Positions 1 to 10,438 of a DNA stretch of 64,000 nt are shown here, one piece after another. The DNA comes from Dasypus novemcinctus (taxonomy: Eukaryota > Chordata > Mammalia > Cingulata > Dasypodidae). Positions within the stretch are counted from its first letter, which is position 1; each line of letters begins with the position of its first letter. The stretch spans positions 109,423,263 to 109,487,262 of the forward strand of contig NC_080677.1 of NCBI RefSeq assembly GCF_030445035.2, in the 5' to 3' direction. The notes under the pieces were generated by a model. It was not told the DNA's origin. It was given only the letters and a program-made list of their open reading frames with translations, and ran no database searches. A program made the position numbers and the translations under genes.

Positions 1-1304
1 TTGTGGTATGGCAAAAACACTTTCCTTGGTGCTCCCATCTCCCCTGAATTTTCTTGCAGGATTATATTGATAATGTCCTTATCTGAGCCCATTCAGAGGT
101 TCATGCACATATCCAAACTCTAGGGTCTCATGCTCTTTTTGACTTCTGGGCATAAAACTGTCTGATGTCATATGGATTTTCCCCTAAAGGTGGCTTTTTT
201 CTCAAAAAAGAGACTTGGTATCTTGCCAACTCGTTCTGCTACCAGCACCTTAACTCCGATTTATTGTTCTGGTTACCCAAAAGTTTTCTACCTTGGACTC
301 CCTTGAGTGGGGGGCCCAAGAAGCAGAGAGTAGTCAGGTAGTACATAGGATAATACCATTAGTCTGGACTTGTGGTCCCAATTATTCTGACTATTCTCTG
401 ATTCTTTAGGCCTCCTTGTTAGCCTCCTAGAGCATCTGGCAGAGCCTGGAGTCTTTTTAAAAAGTGGTCTCTTAACCTCTGGATATACTTATTGCAATGA
501 CCAGCTCCTAATTACAACCCTGGAGAAAATAACTTTTAGCTCTTACTAGCCCTTTATTGAATTTGAATGTCTTGTGATGGCCATGATGTTCATCTGTCCA
601 TCTGAGTACCTCAAATTCTCATTCTATCTTGAGTTTTGCCTGATTTAGACTCAAACCACCTTGGCCATCCCATGGAAGCCTCTGTGTAATTAAGTGGAAG
701 TGGTATAGGTAGGACAAGGACAAGCCTGGCCTTATAAGTCTCCTACATCCAGGAAATACTGGTAAACCAGATGCTTCTGTCTGCTCTAACCAAAGAGCAA
801 GCACATTACCTTTTGAGTTTGCAATCTTACCAAATCCTGTGCCTGAGATTTTAAGAGTAATTTGAGTGATTGTAAATATGTAGAACACTCCTGTTATAGG
901 ATCATTAAACATTCTAGGATAGAATGAATCTGTACTCCCACCCATTTATCATATACATATTTTTAAGATAGGTTATTACTATATGTGAGTCTAAAGTTTG
1001 ATGAGAGTTGGATACTATCCTACTTGAAGATAAAGGACTAATACAGGCTGGCACATAAATGGGCCATGATGTCACCAAAAGGTCAATAGGATATTATGAC
1101 AGATTCTGTTAATTGTCCACCCAAAATATTTATGCTTCCTTTATTTCTTGCAAAGAGAACCCCAGTTTTGTTTAGGTATGCAGTAGGTTATAGACCACAA
1201 TTAGGCTAAGTCAATCATAACAGTTATTTCCTAAACTTTCCAGACTACCTTGTAGCCAGGGCTAGTTATATGCCCTATGCCGGCCTATGAGGGTAAAAGA
1301 GAAT
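1..1304. other. Unrecognised sequence
   Basis: No gene, RNA or named repeat was recognised. A 108-codon frame on the minus strand (619-945) has no motif I can place. The bases around 1060-1090 and 3848-3885 share a short similar string (ATGTCACCAAAA with similar flanks), so parts of 1-4200 could be an old degraded retroelement. This is only a suspicion. Confidence 0.3.
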
Positions 1305-1309
1305 GTCAC

Positions 1310-1820
1310 TGTAGCAATTTGATATTATTGATGAATTCCAAAAAGAAATATTAGATTATGTTTGTAAACTGATCTTTTCCTCTGGGTATATTAGATTATA
1401 TTGGATTCATAAATTTACTTAATTAATTGTGTAAACCTCTTGTGCCAGTAGGGCATTGAGTCCCCACCCTTTGGTGGTGGGTGGGGATTCACAGATAAAA
1501 GGCATGGCAAAGGACAGAGTGGAGGGTTCTTAATGTTGGAGTTTTGATGTTGGAGTTTGATGCTGAAGCTGGAACCCTTGGAAGAGAGGAACCCTAAGCC
1601 CAGAGAGAAGAAGACGTGGGAAGAGAGGAACCCAAGAAGCATGAACCCCGTCAGACATCAGCAGCCATCTTGCTCCAACACATGGAAATAGACTTTGGTA
1701 AGGGAAGTAACTTATGTTTTATGGCCTGGTATCTGTAAGCTCCTACCCCAAATAAACACCTTATAAAAACCAACCAATTTCTGGAATTTTGCATCAACAC
1801 CCTTTTGTCTAACTAATACA
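1310..1820 (+). mobile_element. Solo LTR, ERVL/MaLR type, with 5-bp target duplication
   Basis: The 511-bp element starts TGTAGCAATTTGAT and ends ACTAATACA, giving TG...CA ends. It is bounded by GTCAC on both sides (1305-1309 and 1821-1825). A polyadenylation signal AATAAA lies at 1751-1756 near the 3' end, as in an LTR read on plus. It is similar along its length to the LTR at 17143-17844. Five-base duplications fit ERVL-type elements. No internal retroviral sequence is attached. Confidence 0.85.
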
Positions 1821-1825
1821 GTCAC

Positions 1826-3261
1826 CTATCACTTGGAGGGGAGGGCAGGTTATGAACAATTCTGGAAAGCCTTCGCATTCCTGGTGGAAGAGAGAGATAC
1901 CACTAACTCCTCCTCTTCTTCCTTTTTTCCTGTATTAAACATGAACACGATGCCTACAGCTGGCCTGATTGTCTGGTGACCATGATTTGGCAAACAAAAC
2001 ATTATGACCCAGTCAGCACAGAGCCACTGAACAAATACCAGCAGGCACCTTCCTCCAGAATTTTTGTTATGTAAGGAATATAAACCTGTAACAGTTAAGT
2101 TACAGTAAAGTGTTGTTTTTTTTTTTTTTTTTTCTGTTCTTGCTGCGAGAAGCCACATACCTAATACAGATTCTTTGGCAAAAGTAATTTCAGCATATGT
2201 GCTTTTTCCACTTGGCAGGTAGAAGTTTCTTCTATCTCCTCCTCTAAGAATCCAGATCATAAGTTGACTTCCTCAGATGGCCAAGAAATATACCTAGATA
2301 CTAATGGGACATAGATGGGGGACTGCATTCTTTTTTTAATGAAGGACAAATAGCTGCAGGTATAAAATGATGGCAATAATTACAATAATTACACTCCCTT
2401 TCTCTAACTGGGAGATAGCAGTTCTCTCCTCTAGCCTCACTATCCAACTTACATTTGTCTGGAGTTTCAAGCTGTGAAAACTGGAATATCAGTGTGGAAC
2501 TAAGGATGTTTGGTTCTCCCTTCCCCTAGAGCAACCACTTGGAGTACAATTTGATCTGTGGTCTGGGCTAGCAGTGACCTGGGAGCAGGTACATCAGGGA
2601 ATGGCCACCCAGAGAAGTGTTCAGCACAGCAATGCAGTCTGGGCAGGCACTTAGCATGGTGGTCTAGGAAGAAGAGGAGGACATTTGCCCTGGATGGCAA
2701 TAGTAACTACAATCTCAACCTACCTTTCTGTGATGAATAAAACTGTGGTAGCCAGAGAAAGCCTTCAAGAACATTTCCTGGGTTTCTTGGTGCCTGACTG
2801 CCCAACCAAAGGTACTAAAAGGAACTAACGTACTTATTTCCTTTACCTGTATAGGGTATATGCTCCTAGGTATACTCATGGAATTCAAGGGGCCTGCACC
2901 AAATTAAGTTGTGAGATGGAAATCTTAATGCCTGAGGACTATGAAGTCAGTACTCTGGGCTATCACAGGAAGGTTGAGCCTCCACTCCCTAGTCAATAAA
3001 ATGTCTTATGTCTCTACCAAGGTGTAAACAGTGGAGGTTGAGACCCTTTAATCCTACACATACACAATCCACAATGAGGAGCTAAAGAAGCAACTCATAA
3101 ATACCCCAGGGGAGTATCACTCTGTCCTTTTCCATGACCCAAAACGTAGTAAGCTGATTGTTGTTCAGGAAAGTTGTTTTCTCTTTAGATATACAAATAC
3201 CTGGGATGATGGGAAAGTAAGTCTATTTTCTGTCACTGCAGAACTAATAACACCTGTAAAC
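1826..3261. other. Unrecognised sequence between two LTRs
   Basis: Nothing identifiable was found apart from a run of 18 T at 2116-2133. A 136-codon minus-strand frame (1850-2260) passes through the T run as a Lys run, which argues against a real protein. Confidence 0.3.
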
Positions 3262-3266
3262 CCTAG

Positions 3267-3708
3267 TATTCTAGTTTGCTAGGCTTCTGAAAGCAACATA
3301 CCAGAAATGAGTTGGCTTTTATAATAGAAATTTATTAGCTTACAAACTTACAGTTCTGAGGCTGTGAAAATATCCAAATCAAATCTTCCTGAAGACCCAG
3401 TGCCGGTGATCCTGGACTCCTCTCTCCTATGTCTAGGCTCATCGCAGGGTCTGCTGGTCTCTCCCTTCTATTCCAGGTTTTGTTGCTTCCAGCTTCTTGC
3501 TTCTGTGTCTTTCTCTCTCTCTGACTTTCATTCACTTCTGAAGGACTCCAGTGAAAGGATTAAGACCTACCCTGAACAAAGTAGGTCACATCTTAACTTA
3601 AGATCCTACTTACCAAAAGATCCTATTTATAATAGGTCCACACCCACAGGAATGGATTAAATTTAAGAATACACTTTTCTATGCTACATACAGCTTCAAA
3701 CCATCACA
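3267..3708 (-). mobile_element. Solo LTR, MaLR-like, with 5-bp target duplication
   Basis: It is a 442-bp element flanked by CCTAG at 3262-3266 and 3709-3713. The plus strand begins TATTCTAGTTTGCT and ends ACCATCACA, so the element is read on minus with a TG start and a slightly mutated end. Its body (TTTATTAGCTTACA, then CTTCCAGCTTCTTGC) is the reverse of the LTR type at 59327-59740. Confidence 0.8.
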
Positions 3709-3713
3709 CCTAG

Positions 3714-4671
3714 GAACTACATCAGAGTGGGTCTTTGGTGCCACACTATGCATTCAATCACAGCAATAATCAGAATCAGGTTGAAAACATGTCCAGGGCA
3801 TCCTGGCAACATGGGAAGATTGCCTATTGTACAGACATTAATGTAGCTAATGGCCAATATGTCACCAAAATGGCTTAAAAGACCCAATCCATCTCAGTAA
3901 TTCTAGTTATTACAAGGGAGATCAAAATGCCCCCACTCAACCTTAAAAATAGTGTTGGGAAAAGAAATCATGAGACATTAACCATCTAAGGAGAAAGGTA
4001 TACACGATTTGGAACTCAAAACCCTACACCCAAAATTCTTAGTGGATGTTTATTTACTTTCTAATCTGGAAATTCCTCAGGAAAGATGAATGCTCATCAT
4101 TGCTTTTGGACTAGTAATTGAGAAAACTAAGGGGCCACTCAAATGCAGAGGAGGTCCTAATAGGGAAGAGATCTGAATTTCCCTCAAATGAAGTGAAGAC
4201 ATAATAAATTATTAGAGCAAATGAAATGTTTTGTCATATTGGTTGGAGCCAATTTATTGCTCAAAAAAATGATATGACCCTAAATGTTAGGTTTTGTCTT
4301 TGGCACAATCTTTGCTTTACCTGATGTGACTTTTGGCAAATAAATACATTTTATAGTTGTAATTATAGGACTAATATATGTGATGTATAAATCATTAAGT
4401 GTCAAACTGAAACTAAAAAGGAATAATGAAATCATTAAGGTAGAAAACATAATTTCTCTTGACATTACCATCATAAAGCAGCAATCACATTTTTAAGAGT
4501 ATGGCTCTCTAAGAAAGAAAATCTTGAAGGATGGAGGTTATTGACAAGGATTCCTAGAAAAATCCTGTTTTATTGGGCTTATACTCCTACAAGCAAATAT
4601 TACATTATAACAATATTTTGTTATAGTACAATAGTTAAATTGAGACAAAAAAGGCATGTTTCAATTACAGG
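3714..4671. other. Unrecognised sequence
   Basis: AT-rich DNA without a recognisable gene or a repeat I can name. It ends at the T-rich tail of the large L1. Confidence 0.3.
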
Positions 4672-5102
4672 TGGTTTGTTTTTGTTTTTTTAATTAGAGA
4701 AGTTGTAGATTTCAGAAAAATGTAAAAAATACAGTGTTCCCATATATCCGCTTGTTGTTCACATTTTGCATTAGTGTGGTACCTTCATTATTATTGATGA
4801 AAGAATATTAAAATTGTACTGTTAACTATAGTCCATTGTTTACATTAGGATGTATTTTTCCCCATATATCACCTTAGTAACACTTTGCGTTAGTGTGGTA
4901 CATTTGTTATAATTCATTATAATTCATGAAAGAGCATTTTTATAATTGTACCATCCTTTACACTAGGGTTCATGTCACTGTATTGTACAGCCTAGGTTTT
5001 ATCCTTTAATTTCTACTTCTGTAATACATATATATATATATGACCTAAACTTCTCTTTTTAACCACATTCACATATATAACTCAATGTTTTTAAAAAACA
5101 CA

Positions 5103-5545
5103 GGGAAACAGATGTGACTCAATCAATTGGGCTCCTGTCTACCATATAGGAGGTCCAGGGTTCGATGCCCAGGGCCACACAGTGAGCTGGCCCACGTGGA
5201 GTGCCAGCCCATACAGGAATGTGGCCCTCTGTAGGAATGCCACCTCACACAGGAAAAGATGCCCCACGCAGGAGAGCCAGCTGACGTGGAGAGCTGGTGC
5301 AGCAAGATGACACAAAAAGAGACACAGAGGAGAGAAAATAGAAGATGTAACAGAACAGGGAGCTGATGTGGCGCAAGAGAGTAATTGTTTCTCTCCCACT
5401 CCAGAAGGTTCCAGGATCGGTTCCTGAAGTCGTCCAATGAGAATACAAGGAGACACAGAAGAACATACAGCAAATGGACACAGAGAGTAGACAATAGGGG
5501 AATGAGGGTGGGGGGGAATAAATAAAAATAAATCTTAAAAAAGAA
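5103..5545 (+). mobile_element. DAS-like SINE, dimeric form
   Basis: It begins GGGAAACAGATGTGACTC and has a tRNA-like B box (GGTTCGATGCC). A second tRNA-like unit starts near 5358 (GGGAGCTGATGTGGCGCAAG) with another B-box-like GGATCGGTTCC. It ends in an A-rich AATAAATAAAAATAAATC tail. AAAAAACAC flanks both ends. It sits in the 3' UTR of the large L1. Confidence 0.85.
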
Positions 5546-6780
5546 CAAAAAACACTCACAATATTGTGCTACCATCACCATCATCCATTTCCAAACCTTT
5601 ACAATCAACCTAAATAGAAAATCTGCACTAATTAAATATTAACCCCACATTCCCTACCTCCAATCCTGGTAACCCAGATTCTAGATTCTAACTCTATGAG
5701 TTTGCTTATTCTAATTATGTCCTATCAGCAAGATCATACAATAGTTGTTCTTTTGTGTCTGACTTGTTTCACTCAGCATGATGTCCTCAAGGTTTATCCA
5801 TGTTGTTGCATGTATCAGGACTTCATTTTTAATATTCCATTGTAAATTCCACACTTTGTTTATCCATTCATCAGTTGATGGACACTTGGGTTGCTTCCAT
5901 CTTTTGGCAATTGTGAATAATGCTGCTAGGAACATCACTGTGCAACTATCTGTTTGAGTCCTTGTTTTGAATTCTTTTGGGAACATACCCAGTGGAGGGA
6001 TGGCCAGGTTATGTGGTAATTCTGTACTTAGCTTTCTAAGGAACTACACACTCTCCCACAGTGACTGCACCATTTTACATTTTACCAGCAATGAATGAGA
6101 GTTCCTTTTGTCTTTGTGTTCTTTTTTTCTCCACATTCTTTCCAACACTTGTAGTTTTCTGGGTTTTTTTTTTAATAGTAGCCATTCTAGTGGGTGTGAA
6201 ATGGTATCTCATCATAGTTTTGATTCACATTTCCCTAATAGCTAGTGACACTGAGTATCTTTTCATGTGCTTCTAAGCCATTCATATACCCTCTTTGGAG
6301 AAACATCTATTCAAGTCTTTTGCCCATTTCTTAATTGGGCTGTTTGTCTTTTTACTTTTATGTTGTAGAATTTCTTTATATAGTCTGGATATTAAACATT
6401 TATATCAGATATGTGGTTTCCAAATGTTTTCTCCCACTGAATAGTTTCTTTTTTACTTTTGTGACAAAGACCCCGGATATACAGAACTTTGAGGAGGTCC
6501 CATTTATCTGTTGTTTCTTTTGTTGCTTGTGCTTTGGGTGTAAAGTCTAAGAAACCATTGCCTAATATGAGATCCTGAAGATGCATCCCTCTGTTTTCTT
6601 CTAGGAGTTTTGTAGTCCTTGTTCTTACATTTAGATCTTTGATCAATTTTGAGTTAATTTTGGTATGAGATAGCATTTTGGTATGAGATATTCTTTAGCA
6701 TATGAATATCTAGTTCTTGAAGCACAATTTGTTGAAGAGACTATTCTTTCCCAATTAAGTGGACTTGACAGGCTTGCCAA

Positions 6781-6860
6781 GGAAGTGGGTGTAGCTCAGG
6801 GGTTGAGTGCCTGCTTCCCATGTACGAAGTTCTGGGTTCAATCCCCAGGGGAAAAAAAAT
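6781..6860 (+). mobile_element. Short tRNA-Ala-derived SINE monomer
   Basis: The bases GTGGGTGTAGCTCAGGGGTT followed by GGTTCAATCCCCAG closely follow tRNA-Ala over the A-box and B-box halves. The anticodon region reads TTCCCAT rather than TTAGCAT, so it is not a functional tRNA-Ala. An A run follows directly. It is inserted in L1 ORF2 sequence. Confidence 0.8.
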
Positions 6861-6887
6861 CAATTGGCCATAGGTGTGTCTATTTCT

Positions 6888-7307
6888 TTTTTTTTTTTTA
6901 AGATTTATTTATTTATTTATTTTTATTTCTCTCCCCTTCCCCGGCCTTGTTTATTTGCTGTGTGTTCTTCTGTGTCCACTTGCATTCCCGTCAGCGGCAC
7001 TGGGAAACTTCATCTCTTTTTTTTGTTGTTGCATCATCTTGCTGCATCAGTTCTCCATGTGCGCAGTGCCACTCCTGCGAGGGCTGCGCTTTTGTCACAC
7101 AGGGCGGCTCTCCTTATGAGGTGCACTCCTTGTGCATGGGGCTCCCCTACGCAGAGGATACCCCTGTGTGGCACGGCACTCCCTGCACGCATCAGCACTG
7201 CGCGTGGGCCAGCTCACGACACAGGTCGGGAGGCCCTGGGTTTGAACCCTGGACCTCCCATGTGGTAGGCGTACTCTCTATCAGTTGAGTCAAATCTGCT
7301 TCCCAGA
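6888..7307 (-). mobile_element. DAS-like SINE
   Basis: On plus it starts with the T-rich tail and ends CAAATCTGCTTCCC, the reverse complement of the SINE head. The flanking duplication GTGTCTATTTCT (6876-6887, 7308-7319) is exact. The internal CCTTGTGCATGGGGCTCCCC body is shared with the other long SINEs here. Host: L1 ORF2. Confidence 0.93.
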
Positions 7308-8774
7308 GTGTCTATTTCTGAACTCTCAATTCAATTTCATTTCTCTATATATCTATCCTTGTGCCAGTACCATGGTGTTTTGATCACAGTAACTTTGTAA
7401 TATGCCTTAAAGTCAGGAAGTACAAGTCCTCCAACTTTGTTCTTTTTCAAGACATTTTTATTCATGGCCCCTTACCCTGCCAAATAAATTGGATATTGGA
7501 CTTTTCCATTTCTGCAAAAAAAAAGGTGTTTTTTTTTTGAAATTTGATTGGATTACATTGAATCTGAAATCATTTTGGTTAAAATTGACATTTTATTTGA
7601 CCAATATTTGGCCTTCCAATCCATGAGCATGTAATGTCCTATTTATTTAGATCTCCTTTGATTTCTTTTAGCAAAGTTTTATAGTTTTCCATGTGTAAGT
7701 CCTTTACATCCTCAGTTAAATTTATTCCTAGATATTTGCTTCTTTTAGTTGATATTGTAAATGGAGTTTTTTTTCTTGATGTCCTCCTCAGATTGCTCAT
7801 TATTAGCATATAACAACACTTGAGTTTTGTATCTTGTACCCCACCACTTTGCTGAAATTATTTATTAGCTCTAGTACCATTGTTGTAGATTTTCAGGACT
7901 TCCTATATATATAGGATCATATCATATGCAAATAGTGAAAGTTTTACTTCTTTCACTCCACTTTGGATGCCTTTAATTTCTTCTTGTCTAATTGCTCTAA
8001 TTAGAATTTCCAGTTCAATGTTGAATAACAGTGGTGTCAGTGGGCATCCTTGTCTTGGTCTGAATCTTAGAGATAATGCTTTCAGCCACTCACCACTGAA
8101 TACAATGTTAGCTGTGAGTTTTTCATATATGCCCTTTATTATGCTGAGGAAGTTTCTTCTATCCTATTTTTCAAAGTATTTTTTTTTATCAAGAAAGGAT
8201 ACTGTATTTTGTCAAATGCCTTTCCTGCATCAAGAGATGATCATGTGATTTTTTCCTTTCATTTTGTTAATGTAGTGTATTACATTGATTTTCTTATGTT
8301 GAACCACCCTTGTATACCTGGGATAAAATAAACTTGATCATGCTGTATAATTCTTTTAATGTGCTGTTGGATTCAATTTGCCAGTATTTTGTTGAGGGTT
8401 TTTTTTTTATGTCTGTTCATAAGAGAAATTGGTCTGTCATTTTCTTTTCTTGTAGTATCCTTATCTGACTTTGTATTAGGGTGATGTCCTTATAGAATGA
8501 TTTGGGTAGTGTTCCTTCTGTTCAATTTTTTGGAAGAGTTTGAGCAGGATTGATATTAATTCTTCTTGGAATTGTTGGTAGAATTCACCTGTGAAGTCCT
8601 GGTTTTTTGTTGGGAGTTTTTGCTGATTGAATAATCTCTTTCCCTGTAATTGGTCTGTTGAGATATTTCTTCTAGAGTCAGAGTAGGTTGTTTATGTGTT
8701 TCTAGGTACTTGTCCATTTCATGTAGATTGTCTAATTTTCTGGGGGGCTCTCATTTCTGATTTTATTTACATCT

Positions 8775-8796
8775 TTTCTCTCTCTCTCTCTCTCTG
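8775..8796. repeat. (CT)n simple repeat
   Basis: A short run of CT dinucleotides lies within L1 ORF2 sequence. Confidence 0.9.
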
Positions 8797-10420
8797 TCTA
8801 GCTAAGGGTTTGTCAATTCTATTGACCGTTTTGAAAAACCACATTTGGTTTTGCTAATGCTTGCTCTATTTTGAAATTCTCAATTTCATTTATTTCTCCT
8901 CTAATCTTATTTCTTTTCCTTTGCTTTCTTTGTGTTTATTTTACTGTTCTTTTCCTAGTTCCTCCAGTTGTGCACTTAGGTCTTTGATTTTAGCTTTTTT
9001 TTTTCTAATGTAAGCTTTTAGAGCTGTAAATTTCCCAATCAGGACTGCCTTCACTGCGTCCCGTAAGTTTTGATATGTTGTGTCATTTTCTTTAGGCTCA
9101 AGGTATTTACTGCTTTTCCTTGTAATTTCTTCTTTGACCCACTGATTGTTTAAGAGTATTATTTACCTTTCATGTGTTTGTGGATTTTCCAGTTCTCTTG
9201 TGTTATTGATTTCAGCTTCACTCCATTATGGTCAGAAAAGATGGTTTGTATGATAGTATGATGTCAATCTTTTAAAATGTATTGAGACTTGTTTTGTGAC
9301 CCAACATGTTATGTATCCTGGAGAACAATCCATGTGCCCTTGAGAAGAGTGTATATCCTGCTGTTTGGGGATGAGTGTTCTTTATATGTCTGTTAGGTCT
9401 ACTTCATTCCTTATATTACTCAAGCTTACTATTTTCTTATTGATCTTCTGTCTAGATGTTCTCTCTCTTGATTAGAGTGGTGTACTGAAGTCTCCAACTA
9501 TTACTGTAGAGACACCCATTTCTCTCTTCAGTTTTGCCAGTATTTGCCTCATGTATTTTGGGGCACCACAGTTAGGTGCATAAATTTTTATGATTGTTAT
9601 TTCTTCTTGGTGGGTTGTCCCATTTGTAAATAGTGTCCTTCTTAATCTCTTGTAACAGCTTTTGGCTTATAATCTATTTTGTAGGTACCCCAGTTCTTTT
9701 TTGGTTACTATTTTTGCATGGGATCTTTTTCTATCCTTTCACTTTCAATTTGTTTGTGTCTTTGGGTCTTAGGGAGTCTCTTGTAAGCAACATATTGTTG
9801 GATTGTACTTTTTAAATCTTTTTTTACCAATCTGTGTTTTGATTGGATAGTGGATTCCATTAACATTCAGTGCTATTACTGTAAAGACAATACTAACTTC
9901 AACTATTTTGTCCTTTGGTTTTTATATGTCATATCTTTTTATTTTTTTGCCTCTTTTCCCTTATTGCAACCTTCTTTTCTGTATAATTCATCTTTCTTTA
10001 TGTACCTGACTGATCTCTTTCTCATTTCTCTTTCTGCACATTTTTAAAATACTTTCTTTGTGGTAACCCTGGGGTTTGTAATACACAACCTACATCTATG
10101 AGCTACTAATTTGAAATGATACCAACTTAGTTTCAAGAGCATACATGTTCTGTGCTCCTATACCCCTCTGTCTTCCCCCCTTATGTTATTTTTATTCCAT
10201 ATTACCTCTTTATATTTTGCATGGCCATTATCAAGATACGCCTTTTTCTTGTTCATTTGTATTTTGTCTCCACAGGAAGTAAAGAGTAGAGTTGTATATT
10301 GAGGAGAAAGGACTGTTAGGTTTTGCATTTCCCCTTTTAGCTACCCTTACTGAAGATCTTCATTTCATTACACTGCTCCAAGCCACTCTCTCCTGTCTCT
10401 TCCTTTCAACCTGCAAAGCT

Positions 10421-10438
10421 CTCCTTAGCAATTCTTTT
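10421..10438. repeat. Target-site duplication, left copy, of the RAF1 retrocopy
   Basis: The sequence ctccttagcaattctttt recurs at 13996-14013 with one C/T difference. The pair brackets the RAF1 retrocopy with its A-rich tail at this side, as expected for L1-mediated insertion of a minus-strand copy. Confidence 0.88.

Noticed and set aside
5245-5608. A membrane-protein-like minus-strand frame
   Set aside because: It lies wholly across a SINE and L1 3' UTR. The hydrophobicity comes from T-rich complement sequence.
6786-6850. A genuine tRNA-Ala gene
   Set aside because: The anticodon arm does not carry AGC, the acceptor 3' half is missing and an A-run follows, so it is a SINE head.
6807-7268. 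Repeated Cys-rich frames in several places (also 43233-43740, 46271-46830, 63090-63624)
   Set aside because: All are translations of the SINE body or its complement and share the same peptide strings.
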